Positions 46,896-56,036 are shown, counted from the first letter of the stretch. The stretch: DNA of 64,000 nt from VAZQ01 sp963817015 (GCA_963817015.1 CAWFMV010000019.1:496001-560000); one strand, 5' to 3'. Made by a program: numbers and translations. Notes: a model not told the origin generated them from the sequence alone.

Positions 46896-48026
46896 TCAGG
46901 CGATGCGATCGGGCAAAGCCGGATAGTCGATGTAACCTCTCTCTTCGCCGGAATAGAACGTGGCCTGATCGGCGGCGTTGAGAGGCGCGTGCTCACGGTA
47001 GCGCCGCGGAAGATCGGGATTGGCGAGAAACGGAACGCCGAACGCCACCAGATCGGCTTCACCGCTTGCAATCGCGGCGTTGCCCGACTTTGCATCATAG
47101 CCGCCGTTCACCATCAAGGTGCCATTGAACACCTCGCGCAAGAGCGGCGTCACCCGAGTCTGGCCCGGCATTGCCCTTTCGGTGACGTGCAGATAGCCGA
47201 GATTGAGCGCGCTCAGCTGCGTGGCGAGATAAGTGAAGGTCTCAGGCGGATTGGAGTCGGACATCGAGTATCCCGAGAAGGCGGGAGACATCTTGTATCC
47301 GACGCGCTCAGGCCCCCAGACGTCGATCACGGCGGCGGTGACTTCGAGCGGCAGGCGGGCCCGATTGCGGATCGTTCCGCCATACTGGTCGGTGCGCTGG
47401 TTGGCGCCGTCGCGCAGAAACTGGTCGAGCAGGTAGCCGTTGGCGCCATGCAGCTCGACGCCGTCGAAGCCGGCGGCCTTGGCGTTCTCAGCAGCCTTGC
47501 GAAATTGCTCGACGATGCCGGGAATCTCGTGGGCCGCCAGCGCGCGCGGCGTGGGAATCTTCACCCGGCCATTTTGCGTGAAGGCTTCGCCTTCGACCGG
47601 CAGCGCCGAGGGTGCGACCGGCAGCGCACCGTCGTGAAAATCGGCATGCGAGACCCGCCCGACATGCCAGAGCTGGGCAAAGATCGTTCCGCCGGCCGCG
47701 TGCACGGCGTCAGTCACCCGCTTCCAGCCTGCGACCTGCTCGGCCGAGTGGATACCGGGCGTGCGGATATAGCCGACGCCCTGCGGGCTGACCTGGGTCC
47801 CCTCGGTGATCTGCAAACCCGCCGACGCGCGCTGGACGTAGTACTGGGCGGCCATCGGATTGGGGACGTTGCCCGCAACGGCGCGGCTGCGTGTCATCGG
47901 CGACAGCACTATTCGGTTGCCAAGCCGCAATCCGCCAAGGTGATAGGGCGTGAGCAGGGACGCGGGCTCAGGGCTCGTCTCTGGTGAGAAAGCGGCAGTG
48001 CGCGCTGTGGCAGCAGTCATTGTCAT
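46896..48026 (-). CDS. Old yellow enzyme-family alkene reductase (NemA-like)
   Basis: An FMN-dependent ene-reductase for electrophilic alkenes and nitro compounds. ATG 48026 has AAAGGAG eight bases upstream; ATG 48020 is close. The barrel shows LLTPYHLGGLRLGNRIVLSPMTRSRA, the QLWHVGRVSH segment, the substrate-binding FDGVELHGANGYLLDQFL (His-Asn pair), RTDQYGGTIRNRARL and the C-terminal FGVPFLANPDLPRRY phosphate site. Length 376, frame intact. It is divergent from a TetR regulator across a strong repeat operator, so quinone- or electrophile-induced control is likely. Confidence 0.93.
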   Translation of the reverse strand: MTMTAATARTAAFSPETSPEPASLLTPYHLGGLRLGNRIVLSPMTRSRAVAGNVPNPMAAQYYVQRASAGLQITEGTQVSPQGVGYIRTPGIHSAEQVAGWKRVTDAVHAAGGTIFAQLWHVGRVSHADFHDGALPVAPSALPVEGEAFTQNGRVKIPTPRALAAHEIPGIVEQFRKAAENAKAAGFDGVELHGANGYLLDQFLRDGANQRTDQYGGTIRNRARLPLEVTAAVIDVWGPERVGYKMSPAFSGYSMSDSNPPETFTYLATQLSALNLGYLHVTERAMPGQTRVTPLLREVFNGTLMVNGGYDAKSGNAAIASGEADLVAFGVPFLANPDLPRRYREHAPLNAADQATFYSGEERGYIDYPALPDRIA

Positions 48027-48084
48027 GGCAAGGCTCCTTTGGGCGTGGCTGTCCGGTCGGCGTGACTTTAGGCTCGACTTGTGG

Positions 48085-48126
48085 TACTGACCGGTAACAT
48101 ACATATGTAGATACTGACCGGTAACA
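48085..48126. promoter_or_regulatory. Repeat operator between ene-reductase and tetR
   Basis: Two exact 15-base direct repeats TACTGACCGGTAACA (48085-48099 and 48112-48126) are spaced 27 bases apart and flank the perfect palindrome TACATATGTA (48100-48109). Each repeat contains the ACCGGT palindrome. The array fills the gap between divergent genes, so the TetR protein at 48151 is the obvious binder. Confidence 0.75.
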
Positions 48127-48150
48127 CCCGTGTCAAGAGAGGTGACCGCC

Positions 48151-48747
48151 ATGGCCGGCAAGTCGGCATTAAGTCCCGATATGACCGAGAGAATTCCGCC
48201 CCGCGACCGGCTCCTGGCGGCCGCGGCGGAGCTGTTCTATCGGCATGGCATCAAGGCGGTCGGGGTCGAGGCCATCGCTGAAGCCGCTGCCACCAACAAG
48301 ATGACGCTCTACCGCCACTTCGCTTCCAAGGATGAACTAGTAGCAGAATACCTACGTACCGCCGCGCGACAGGCTGACTGCTGCTGGGCGCGGCTCGAGC
48401 AGGCGCATCCCGGCGACGCACTGGCGCAATTGCGGACCTTCATCCGGGACATGGCTGACCACGCGACCGATACACGCGGGTGTGCGCTCGCCAATGCGGC
48501 GGTCGAGCTGCCGGAGAAGGATCACCCGGCGCGCCGCGTCATCGAGGAGCACAAGACTGCCTGGCGCGCGCGGCTGGTCGCGCTGTGTCAGGCTGCCGGT
48601 CTGGCGGAGCCCGAGCTGCTCGCCGACGAGCTCAACCTGATGCTGGAAGGTGCGCGGGTGAGCTCGCAAAGCGTGGGACCGGAGGGCCTGCGCGCCCGGG
48701 TGATGCGGATCAGCGAGGCGCTGATCGCGTCGCATTCGCAGACATGA
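48151..48747 (+). CDS. TetR/AcrR-family repressor
   Basis: The N-terminal helix-turn-helix domain reads RDRLLAAAAELFYRHGIKAVGVEAIAEAAATNKMTLYRHFASKDEL, typical of TetR. The C-terminal ligand domain carries a cysteine pair near ADCCWARLE and another in TRGCALANAA, which might sense electrophiles. ATG 48151 follows AGAGGTGA; a GTG at 48130 is an alternative. Length about 198. Divergent from the ene-reductase; the repeat operator lies between, so I infer that it represses both genes. Confidence 0.9.
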   Translation: MAGKSALSPDMTERIPPRDRLLAAAAELFYRHGIKAVGVEAIAEAAATNKMTLYRHFASKDELVAEYLRTAARQADCCWARLEQAHPGDALAQLRTFIRDMADHATDTRGCALANAAVELPEKDHPARRVIEEHKTAWRARLVALCQAAGLAEPELLADELNLMLEGARVSSQSVGPEGLRARVMRISEALIASHSQT

Positions 48748-48845
48748 GCAGGGGGAGGAGCTTGTGGCAGCGGAGAACCGGCCGAACCGGTGCAGCGAAT
48801 GATATAGGGTGAGATCAGGACGCTTCGCGCGGCGGCGGATTCAAC

Positions 48846-49799
48846 ATGAGCATCCTGGTCGAATTGCCTGAACGGCTCTATCAACGCGACGCCTTTGCGT
48901 CGTTCGCGGCAGTCGCGCCCTACAGCCTCGGCACCGCGCGTGCGATGGCATGGATGTCGCAGCTTGCCTACGAGACCGCGCATCGGGACAAGATCGAAAC
49001 GATCTGCCGGCTATGGGACCTGCGTCTCCTGCAGATCATCGCCAATGACACTGGTGGTGGATCGGGCCTGCTCAAGATCCACACGCGCGGTGTGGTCGTG
49101 AAGGGGCATGGCGCGATCATTATTGCATTTGCGGGCACCGATCCGCTTGTCCCAGCCAACTGGATCTCCGATTTCGATGTCGGGCTCAACGTCGGGTTCA
49201 ATCCCGGGCCCGGGCTTGAGGTGAAGCCGGGTCCGGTCCATCGTGGCTTTGACAAAGCGTTTGACGCTGTGTCGGATCAGCTCACCCAGGCGCTCGCTGA
49301 GCGCGGCCCAGAGCCTTTGCTGATCACCGGCCACAGCATGGGTGCCGCGCTCGCGGTCATCGCCGCCGATCACCTCCTCTCGGAGGAAAAGTTGCGCGCC
49401 ACCGCGGTCTATGCCTTCGGCATGCCGCGCGTGGGCGATGAGGATTTCTCGGCGCGCTACAATGACACGCTTGGCGCCATCACCTATCGTCTTGTGCACG
49501 GCGACGACATCGTGGCGAGCGTGCCGCCGTCGCGGTTAGGCTTTCGCCATGTCGGCCGGCTGATCAGCTGTGCACGCGGAAGTCACTTTGCGCCGGATCA
49601 GCCGGCGTCGGAGTTCTCCGATGAGCCGCAGTTCGGAGGCTCGCTGATGAGCGGATTGCAGCAGGGCATACGCGACCTGTTTGCTCTGCAGCTGCAGCCG
49701 ACGTTCCGCGACGATGTGCTCGGCCGCATGTCCGGTCTGCTGGCGCCGCCAATCGCGGACCATCTGCCTGACCGCTACCTGCACGCCTGCGAGGTGTGA
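48846..49799 (+). CDS. Class 3 lipase-family alpha/beta hydrolase
   Basis: A triacylglycerol-lipase-like hydrolase. The nucleophile elbow is LLITGHSMGAALAVIAADHL (Ser in GHSMG). The acid is in YRLVHGDDIVASVPP and the histidine is likely in the terminal DRYLHACEV. The AFAGTDPLVPANWISDFDV strand and VHRGFDKAFDAV are standard for lipase 3. No signal peptide is visible. Length 317, frame intact. Substrate is unknown. Confidence 0.9.
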   Translation: MSILVELPERLYQRDAFASFAAVAPYSLGTARAMAWMSQLAYETAHRDKIETICRLWDLRLLQIIANDTGGGSGLLKIHTRGVVVKGHGAIIIAFAGTDPLVPANWISDFDVGLNVGFNPGPGLEVKPGPVHRGFDKAFDAVSDQLTQALAERGPEPLLITGHSMGAALAVIAADHLLSEEKLRATAVYAFGMPRVGDEDFSARYNDTLGAITYRLVHGDDIVASVPPSRLGFRHVGRLISCARGSHFAPDQPASEFSDEPQFGGSLMSGLQQGIRDLFALQLQPTFRDDVLGRMSGLLAPPIADHLPDRYLHACEV

Positions 49800-49868
49800 G
49801 CGCTCTCACAGTTGCGCGCGCAACGCCTCACAGGCGCTTTCGGCGGTGATCGGTTTGTTGGTCACGCG

Positions 49869-50261
49869 TCAGGCGCCCCGCGCCGCGTCCGCGCTCCAGG
49901 CACCGCCGCCGGCGGCCGAGAGATACAGGAAGACAAAGCAATAGAGCACGGCGAGCTCGCCCTGGTTCAGCAGCGGATAGAAGCCCTGCGGCGCGTGCGC
50001 CATGAAATAGGCGACCGCCATGAAGCCCGACAGGATGAAGGCCACCGGCCGCGTGAACAGGCCGATCAATATCAAGAGGCCGCCGACGATCTCGAGCACG
50101 CCCGCCGCGCCGAGCAGCGAAGCGAATTGCATGTTGTCGAAAGCATCGACATGCGGAAAACCAAAGAACTTTGCGGTGCCATGTTGTAGGAACAATACCG
50201 CGGTCACTATTCGCAGCACTGAAAGTAGGCGCGGCGACCAAGTCTTGCAAAAAGCATCCAT
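49869..50261 (-). CDS. DoxX-family membrane protein
   Basis: A small four-helix integral membrane protein. The ATG at 50261 opens MDAFCKTWSPRLLSVLRIVTA; family marks are VLFLQHGTAKFFGFP, GAAGVLEIVGGLLILIGLFTRPVAFIL and FMAHAPQGFYPLLNQGELAVLYCFVFLYL. DoxX proteins are linked to thiosulfate oxidation or redox homeostasis in some bacteria, but most are uncharacterised. About 130 residues, frame intact. Confidence 0.9.
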   Translation of the reverse strand: MDAFCKTWSPRLLSVLRIVTAVLFLQHGTAKFFGFPHVDAFDNMQFASLLGAAGVLEIVGGLLILIGLFTRPVAFILSGFMAVAYFMAHAPQGFYPLLNQGELAVLYCFVFLYLSAAGGGAWSADAARGA

Positions 50262-50346
50262 GGATGTGGCCTCTGTTGCATGGACTCGAAGTCCGACGCC
50301 CCGAGTTCGCGACCACATCTAGGAACGGTCCCAGAATTGTCCAGCT

Positions 50347-51241
50347 CTATGCCGCTACCGCCTTGCCCTTCGGCTGCACCTCGGCGGTGTAGTCGTCCAT
50401 CAGCTGCTTGGTGATGGCGGCAGGCGTGAACCGCCAATCCGCGATCTCGGAGACTGCCGTGACCTCGGCAGCGCTGCCGGTGATGAAGCACTCGGAGAAG
50501 CTCGGTCAGTTCATCCGGCATGATGCGCCGCTCCGCCACGTCGATGCCGCGCCGCCGCGCCAGCGCAATCACGGTCTGTCGCGTGATGCCGTCAAGGAAG
50601 CAGTCGGCGGTCGGCGTGTGAATCTTGCCGTCCTTGATGAAGAAAATGTTGGCGCCGGTGCATTCGGCGACGCGGCCCTGCCAGTCGAGCATCATGGCGT
50701 CGGCATAGCCTTTGCGCTCGGCCTTGTGCTTGGAGATGGTGCAGATCATGTAGAGGCCGGCGGCCTTGGCGCGGCACGGCGCGGTTGCGGGATCGGGCCG
50801 GCGATAGTCGGCGAGATCGAGCCTGATGCCCTTGAGCCGCTGCACCGGATCGAAATAGCTCGGCCATTGCCAGGTGGCGATGGCGAGGTGAATCTTGTTG
50901 TTCTGCGCCGAGACGCCCATCTGCTCGGAGCCGCGCCAGGCGATCGGGCGCACATAGGCTTCCTTCTGCCCGTTCTTTTCGAGCACGAGCCGCTTGGCGG
51001 CGTCGATCTCGGCGACCGAATAGGGGATCTCGAAGTCGAGCAATTGTGCCGAACGCTTGAGCCGCTCGGAATGCTCGGTGCACTTGAAGATTTCGCCGCC
51101 ATAGGCCCGCTCACCTTCGAACACGGCGCTCGCATAGTGCAGCCCGTGGGAACACACATGGAGCGTCGCATCGCCCCAGGGGGCAAGCTTGCCGTCATAC
51201 CAGATGACGCCATCAAGTCGGTCATAGGGTTTGTCGGCCAT
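50347..51241 (-). CDS. ilvE: Branched-chain amino-acid aminotransferase, one frameshift
   Basis: IlvE transaminates leucine, isoleucine and valine. It reads DGVIWYDGKLAPWGDATLHVCSHGLHYASAVFEGERAYGG, then AYVRPIAWRG, the PLP lysine region SKHKAERKGYADAMMLD, GANIFFIKDGKIHTPTADCFLDGITRQTVI and, after one extra base near 50500, ECFITGSAAEVTAVSEI with the TPAAIT phosphate loop, ending KGKAVAA. About 298 codons, normal. ATG 51241 follows GGAGGAG. It is divergent from a MarR gene. Confidence 0.92.
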
Positions 51242-51472
51242 AGTCTCCTCCGTGCGGATCAGTCCGTCGGCGCTTGCCCGCCGCCGAAATCGATGTTCGC
51301 CTGCCGTTCGCGCGTTGCGCTTTTGCGTCCCGGGCCAACACCCGGTATGGTTCGAAGGCCCCACTGAGAGCGTGACGGGAGTGCGCTACTATAGCGCTCG
51401 GCGCAACGTCGGGGAGGGCCACGATCCGTTGTTTCGGTGCGTCTCATAGCAACCAAACCAAAATATGTCAAT

Positions 51473-52018
51473 ATGGCTGACCTAACTGCCCCGATTGCCA
51501 ATGATCCGCTTTCGCTCGCGGACGAGCGCCCCGGGCGTGAGAGCGAGCCTGCGTGGGATATCATCGAGCTTTTGTTCTTTGCCTACCGGGACTTTGTCGG
51601 CGATCCCGACGAGGTGCTGGCCAAGTTCGGCTTTGGCCGCGCCCACCATCGGGTCCTGCACTTCGTCAACCGCAATCCGGGCATGAAGGTTGCCGAGCTG
51701 CTCGACATTCTCAAGATCACCAAGCAATCGCTGGGCCGCGTGCTCAAGCAGCTGGTCGATCAGGGCTATGTGCTGCAGAAGGAAGGTGCCAACGATCGGC
51801 GCCAGCGGCTGCTCTATGTGACGGCCAAGGGTGAGGCGCTGGCGATGCGGCTGGCCGGGCTGCAGACCGTGCGGATCAACCATGCTCTGGCGGAGCTCGG
51901 CCCCAACGCCAACGACGCGGCCTGCCGGCTCCTGGCGGCCATGATCAACACTGACAATCGTGACGAGGTGCTGCGATTCATCGCGCGGGCAGACCGCGCG
52001 CGCCGTTCACGCAGGTGA
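51473..52018 (+). CDS. MarR-family transcriptional regulator
   Basis: A winged-helix regulator with AHHRVLHFVNRNPGMKVAELLDILKITKQSLGRVLKQLVDQGYV and the wing EGANDRRQRLLYVTAKGEALA. A dimerisation helix precedes (WDIIELLFFAYRDFV). The start is uncertain: ATG 51473 (MADLTAP) or GTG 51437. It is divergent from ilvE, and six bases separate it from the response-regulator gene, so it probably begins a three-gene operon with a two-component pair. Confidence 0.88.
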   Translation: MADLTAPIANDPLSLADERPGRESEPAWDIIELLFFAYRDFVGDPDEVLAKFGFGRAHHRVLHFVNRNPGMKVAELLDILKITKQSLGRVLKQLVDQGYVLQKEGANDRRQRLLYVTAKGEALAMRLAGLQTVRINHALAELGPNANDAACRLLAAMINTDNRDEVLRFIARADRARRSRR

Positions 52019-52024
52019 TGGTTC

Positions 52025-52741
52025 ATGAAAGCAGAGCCGACAGCGCTTGCCGACGACGCCCCGCATCTGCTGCTGGTGGATGACGATCGGCGCATTCGAA
52101 GCCTGTTATCGCGTTTCCTGCTGTCGGAGGGCTATCGGGTCACCACCGCGGAGAGCGCCGCCGAGGCACGTGCCAAGCTCGAAGGGCTGCACTTCGATCT
52201 GATGATTCTCGATGTCATGATGCCGGGCGAAAGCGGGTTCGAGTTTGCCCGCGATCTGCGCACGCGCTCGAGCGTGCCGATCCTGATGCTGACCGCGCGC
52301 GGCGAGGCGGAAAGCCGCATCGAGGGGCTCGAGTGCGGCGCCGACGACTATGTCGGCAAGCCATTCGAGCCGCGTGAGCTGTCGCTGCGGATCGGCAACA
52401 TCCTCAAGCGCGCCCGGCCGGCGCCGGCGCCGCAGCTCGAGTCGGTACGCTTTGGCGAGTTTGTCTTTAACCTCGGCCGCGGCGAGCTCAAGCGCGGCGA
52501 CGAGGTGATCCACCTCACCGATCGCGAGCGTGAGATGATGCGCTTGCTCGCGACTGCGCCAGGGGAGACCGTGACGCGACTCGATCTCGCCGGTGGCAAT
52601 GGCAACGGCAATTCGATCGGCGAGCGGGCGGTCGACGTGCAGATCAATCGCCTACGCCGCAAGATCGAGCACGATCCCACGAATCCGCTGTTCATCCAGA
52701 CGGCGCGTGGCATCGGCTACCGGCTGGTGACGACACCGTGA
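52025..52741 (+). CDS. OmpR-family response regulator
   Basis: The receiver domain has LLLVDDDRRIRSLL, the phosphoacceptor in DLMILDVMMPGESGFE, LMLTARGEAESRIEGLECGADDYVGKPF with the conserved Thr and Lys. The C-terminal winged helix reads VIHLTDREREMMRLLATAPGETVTR and RAVDVQINRLRRKIEHDPTNPLFIQTARGIGYRL. Length 238, frame intact. Its stop overlaps the kinase start by four bases. Confidence 0.93.
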   Translation: MKAEPTALADDAPHLLLVDDDRRIRSLLSRFLLSEGYRVTTAESAAEARAKLEGLHFDLMILDVMMPGESGFEFARDLRTRSSVPILMLTARGEAESRIEGLECGADDYVGKPFEPRELSLRIGNILKRARPAPAPQLESVRFGEFVFNLGRGELKRGDEVIHLTDREREMMRLLATAPGETVTRLDLAGGNGNGNSIGERAVDVQINRLRRKIEHDPTNPLFIQTARGIGYRLVTTP

Positions 52742-54123
52742 CGACGCTCGACACCGGAAGGCGCGTGTTGCAATCGGCCGCCGTCCGGTTGACGGACCTC
52801 TATGAGCGTTACGGCTTCTCGCTGCGCGGGGTGATGCCGAAGGGTCTCTATGCCCGCGCGCTCCTGATCATCATTGTGCCGATGGTGGTCCTGCAGTCGG
52901 TGGTCGCGTTCGCATTCATGGAGCGCCATTGGAACACCGTCACGCAGCGGCTTTCGCGCGCGGTGGTGCAGGACATCAGCGCGCTGATCGATGTCTACAC
53001 GACCTTCCCGCAGGCCGAGCAGTCCCAGCTGCGTCGCCTGGCGCAGGACAAGCTCGGCCTTGCGGTTGATTTCCTGCCGGTCACCGAGATGCCGCCGCCG
53101 GGGCCGAAGCCGTTCTTCTCGCTGCTCGACCAGTCGCTCTCGGAGGAGATCAGCCGGCAGATCCGCCGGCCATTCTGGATCGACACGGTAGGACGCTCGG
53201 CACTGGTCGAGATCAGGGTGCGGCTCGACAATACGGTGATGCGCGTGTTCGCCCGCCGCAACGCGGCCTACGCGTCGAACTCGCATATCTTCCTGTTGTG
53301 GATGGTGGGCACGTCGGTCGTGCTGCTCAGTGTCGCGATCGCCTTCCTGCGCAACCAGATCCGCCCGATCCTGCGGCTCGCCGACGCTGCCGAGAGCTTC
53401 GGCAAGGGCCGCGAGGTGCCGAACTTCCGCCCGCGCGGCGCGCGCGAGGTGCGGCGCGCGGCGGCCGCCTTCATCGAGATGAAGACCCGCATCGAGCGCA
53501 CGATCGAGCAGCGTACCGCCATGCTCGCGGGCGTGTCGCACGACCTGCGTACGATCCTGACCCGCTTCAAGCTGGAACTCGCTTTGATCGGCGACAGCCC
53601 CGAGATCGACGCCATGCGCAAGGACGTCGACGAGATGGCGCGCATGCTCGAGGCCTATCTTGCGTTTGCGCGCGGCGATTCCGGCGAGCAGTCGGCGCCG
53701 ACCGACATGGCGGCGCTGCTCGAGGAGCTGCGCAGCGAAGCCGACCGCAATGGCCATCAGGCGAGCGTCGCTTTCCACGGCCAGCCGGTTGTTACTGTGC
53801 GCCCGGCGGCGCTCAAGCGCTGCCTCGCCAATCTGGTATCGAATGCCGCTCGCTATGCCCGCTCGATCGCGATCGTCGGGCATCGCGACCATCGCTGGCT
53901 GACCGTGACGGTCGACGACGACGGCCCCGGCATTCCGGCGCATCTGCGCGAGGAGGTGTTCAAGCCGTTCCTGCGCCTCGATCACGCCCGCAACCAGGAT
54001 CAGGTCGGTACCGGTTTGGGGCTTGCGATTGCGCGCGACATCGCACGCTCGCACGGCGGCGACATCGTGTTGTCGGACTCGCCGATGGGCGGCCTGCGCG
54101 CGATCGTGCGGATTCCAGTGTAG
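52738..54123 (+). CDS. EnvZ-type sensor histidine kinase
   Basis: Start GTG 52738 within GTGA overlapping the regulator stop, so the pair is translationally coupled. Two transmembrane helices (about residues 40-60 and 180-203) flank a periplasmic domain of about 120 residues. A HAMP domain follows (RNQIRPILRLADAAESFGKG). The H-box is MLAGVSHDLRTILTRFKLEL. The ATPase has NLVSNAARYA (N box), VDDDGPGIP (G1) and GTGLGLAIARDIARSHGG (G2). Length 461. The stimulus is unknown. Confidence 0.93.
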   Translation: MTTLDTGRRVLQSAAVRLTDLYERYGFSLRGVMPKGLYARALLIIIVPMVVLQSVVAFAFMERHWNTVTQRLSRAVVQDISALIDVYTTFPQAEQSQLRRLAQDKLGLAVDFLPVTEMPPPGPKPFFSLLDQSLSEEISRQIRRPFWIDTVGRSALVEIRVRLDNTVMRVFARRNAAYASNSHIFLLWMVGTSVVLLSVAIAFLRNQIRPILRLADAAESFGKGREVPNFRPRGAREVRRAAAAFIEMKTRIERTIEQRTAMLAGVSHDLRTILTRFKLELALIGDSPEIDAMRKDVDEMARMLEAYLAFARGDSGEQSAPTDMAALLEELRSEADRNGHQASVAFHGQPVVTVRPAALKRCLANLVSNAARYARSIAIVGHRDHRWLTVTVDDDGPGIPAHLREEVFKPFLRLDHARNQDQVGTGLGLAIARDIARSHGGDIVLSDSPMGGLRAIVRIPV

Positions 54124-54124
54124 A

Positions 54125-54799
54125 TCAAGCGGTGACCGTTTCGTCGCCGGCATTGTCGCGGCGGGCGCGCCGGCGCGTCCGCGTCGGGCACAAGCGCGAG
54201 GGCACTGACAAAAGATCATCGAGCATGCTCGACCAGCGCTGACCGCGCGCGAGCGCGCTGTCGAGCGCCGCCATGGTGCGGGCAAGCCCGGGATCGGTGT
54301 CGTCAAGCCAGGTGCGCAGCACCGAGGCATAAAGAAGCGCGAGTCCCTGTGCCTGCACCATGCCTTTCGGGCCCGACGAGGGAACGGCGGCGGCGGCCAG
54401 CATCCATTGCTGCGATTGCACGGCCAAGCCATTGAGCGCGACTGCGAGAGGAGGATTGCGGCCAGCCGAGCGCAAGAGTGAGCGCACGGCCTCGCGGTGC
54501 GGCGCGTGCGCCTCAAGCCGGCGCATCAGCACATCGAACAGTCGCTCGCGCGGAGGCTCCTGCGCCATGTCACCGTCGCCGCCACGCAATACGGCACGGT
54601 CGATCTCTTTCATATGCGCAGACAGGATCGCGAGCGTGGTGCTGAACTCGCCGCGCAGATCGGCAAGCGATACTTCGGCGCGCTTGGCGATCTCGGCGAG
54701 GTCGATGCGCTCGATCTGCTTTTCGGCCAACAGGGCCATGAAGGCCGTGATGATGCGCTCGCGCGGCGGGCTGAAGGAAGCCTGGGTTTCATTCACCAT
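54125..54799 (-). CDS. TetR-family transcriptional regulator
   Basis: The N-terminal region reads RERIITAFMALLAEKQIERIDLAEIAKRAEVSLADLRGEFST, a TetR-type helix-turn-helix in which the last part is less typical (LADLRGEF instead of xxYxHF). The rest is alpha-helical and ends in a basic tail (TRTRRRARR). Length 224. It converges on the sensor kinase with one base between stops. Target genes are unknown. Confidence 0.82.
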   Translation of the reverse strand: MVNETQASFSPPRERIITAFMALLAEKQIERIDLAEIAKRAEVSLADLRGEFSTTLAILSAHMKEIDRAVLRGGDGDMAQEPPRERLFDVLMRRLEAHAPHREAVRSLLRSAGRNPPLAVALNGLAVQSQQWMLAAAAVPSSGPKGMVQAQGLALLYASVLRTWLDDTDPGLARTMAALDSALARGQRWSSMLDDLLSVPSRLCPTRTRRRARRDNAGDETVTA

Positions 54800-54889
54800 G
54801 ATGCGACCTCAACGTGATGCGACCTCAACGTGTTCCGTCACTTATGTAGAACTGCAAGTGGGGCGCCAAAAGGGCTGCCAAAGGACAGG

Positions 54890-55057
54890 CTCAGTGCCCC
54901 GTTTCCGAAGTTCGTAATACACCTCAGCGCGCTCTGACACGAACTTCGGATACAAAGGGGCACTGGCAACTCTATAGTGCTAGTACCGCCTTTCGATTTG
55001 AAGTTCCTAGCAGAGTTTGCTGCCGATGGTGTAGGAACTTCAAATCGGCGGCACTAG
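54890..55057. repeat. MITE-like bipartite palindromic element, copy 2
   Basis: The inverted counterpart of 42580-42729: unit B first (CCGTTTCCGAAGTTCG and CGAACTTCGG arms), then unit A (GATTTGAAGTTCCTA and TAGGAACTTCAAATC), ending in GGCACTAG. The left end has CAGTGCC, one base short of a perfect match to CTAGTGCC. It is 168 bases against 150 because the spacer between A and B is longer. It encodes the last 28 or so residues of ProC. Confidence 0.85.
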
Positions 55058-55901
55058 CCGGCCAGTTCGCGCGAGCGGTGGTTGCTGCCGTGACGGCCCT
55101 GTTCATGAGCTCCGCCATGCCGTCGGGAGCCATCAGCACATCGAGCGCGGCCGCGGTGGTGCCGCCAGGCGAGGTGACGTTCTGGCGCAAGGTCGCGGGG
55201 TCGAGCGATGAGCGGTTGAGAAGCTCGCCCGAGCCCGAAACGGTCGCGCGCGCGAGCTTCGCGGCAAGCTCCGGCGGCAGGCCCGCGGACGTGCCGGCGA
55301 GGGTCAAGGCCTCCACCAGCAGGAACACATAGGCCGGCCCCGATCCGGACACGGCCGTAACCGCGTCCATCAGGCCTTCGTCAGTCACCCATTCGACCAG
55401 GCCGGTTGCCGCCAGCAATGCGTGCACGAGCTCGCGCTGGCGCTGCGAGACCCTTGCGTTCGGAGCCACGACCGTGATGCCGCGGCCGATCGCGGCCGGT
55501 GTATTCGGCATCGCGCGCACCAGCGCGGTGTTTGGCGCGAGCGCACTCTCGAGAAAAGCCAGCGTGCGGCCGGCCATGATCGAGAGCACGACCGTGTCGG
55601 GTGCGAGCAGAGGCACGAGCGTCGGCACCACCGTCGGCGCGACCTGTGGCTTGATCGCGATCACGATTGCTGAGGCGTCGCGTACAGCTTTTGGTGGCGG
55701 ATTGAGCTTTAACCCGCGTGAGGTGAGCGCAGTGAGCTCAGGGGTCGGTTGCGGCTCGATCACCACGACCGATGCGGCAGGAAGGCCGAGTGCCAGCCAG
55801 CCATCGAGCATTGCACCGCCCATCTTGCCGGCGCCGACCAGCACGATGGTCCCGGCAAAATCGGCAAGCGTGCGCGCTCCGGGAGCGGTTGGTGTCGTCA
55901 T
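54972..55901 (-). CDS. proC: Pyrroline-5-carboxylate reductase with repeat-derived C-terminal tail
   Basis: ProC reduces pyrroline-5-carboxylate to proline with NAD(P)H. The Rossmann motif is IVLVGAGKMGGAMLDGWLALG, with VIAIKPQ, VRAMPNTPAAIGRGITV, AVSGSGPAYVFLLVEAL and the C-terminal dimer domain ending VTSPGGTTAAALDVL. ATG 55901 (MTTPTAPG) is preferred. The protein normally ends soon after the NRAVTAATTAR region; here the frame runs on through a palindromic element and adds roughly residues 282-309 (ASAADLKFLHHRQQ and onward). The tail is probably tolerated because it follows the folded domain. Confidence 0.93.
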   Translation of the reverse strand: MTTPTAPGARTLADFAGTIVLVGAGKMGGAMLDGWLALGLPAASVVVIEPQPTPELTALTSRGLKLNPPPKAVRDASAIVIAIKPQVAPTVVPTLVPLLAPDTVVLSIMAGRTLAFLESALAPNTALVRAMPNTPAAIGRGITVVAPNARVSQRQRELVHALLAATGLVEWVTDEGLMDAVTAVSGSGPAYVFLLVEALTLAGTSAGLPPELAAKLARATVSGSGELLNRSSLDPATLRQNVTSPGGTTAAALDVLMAPDGMAELMNRAVTAATTARANWPASAADLKFLHHRQQTLLGTSNRKAVLAL

Positions 55902-56036
55902 GGCAGTTCCTCGGCAGTCCCTCGTGTCATCGGCCGATCCGGGAATATCACCGGGGCTGGAGACTACCAAACGAGGCGCGCTGAGACTGCCGTCTCGGTC
56001 AGAGGCGGGTCTTTACTGTGGAGCTGATCAGGCTCG

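Noticed and set aside
52717..54516. A 599-codon open frame antisense to the sensor kinase
   Set aside because: The plus strand has a full histidine kinase with all boxes; the antisense product has no recognisable motif.
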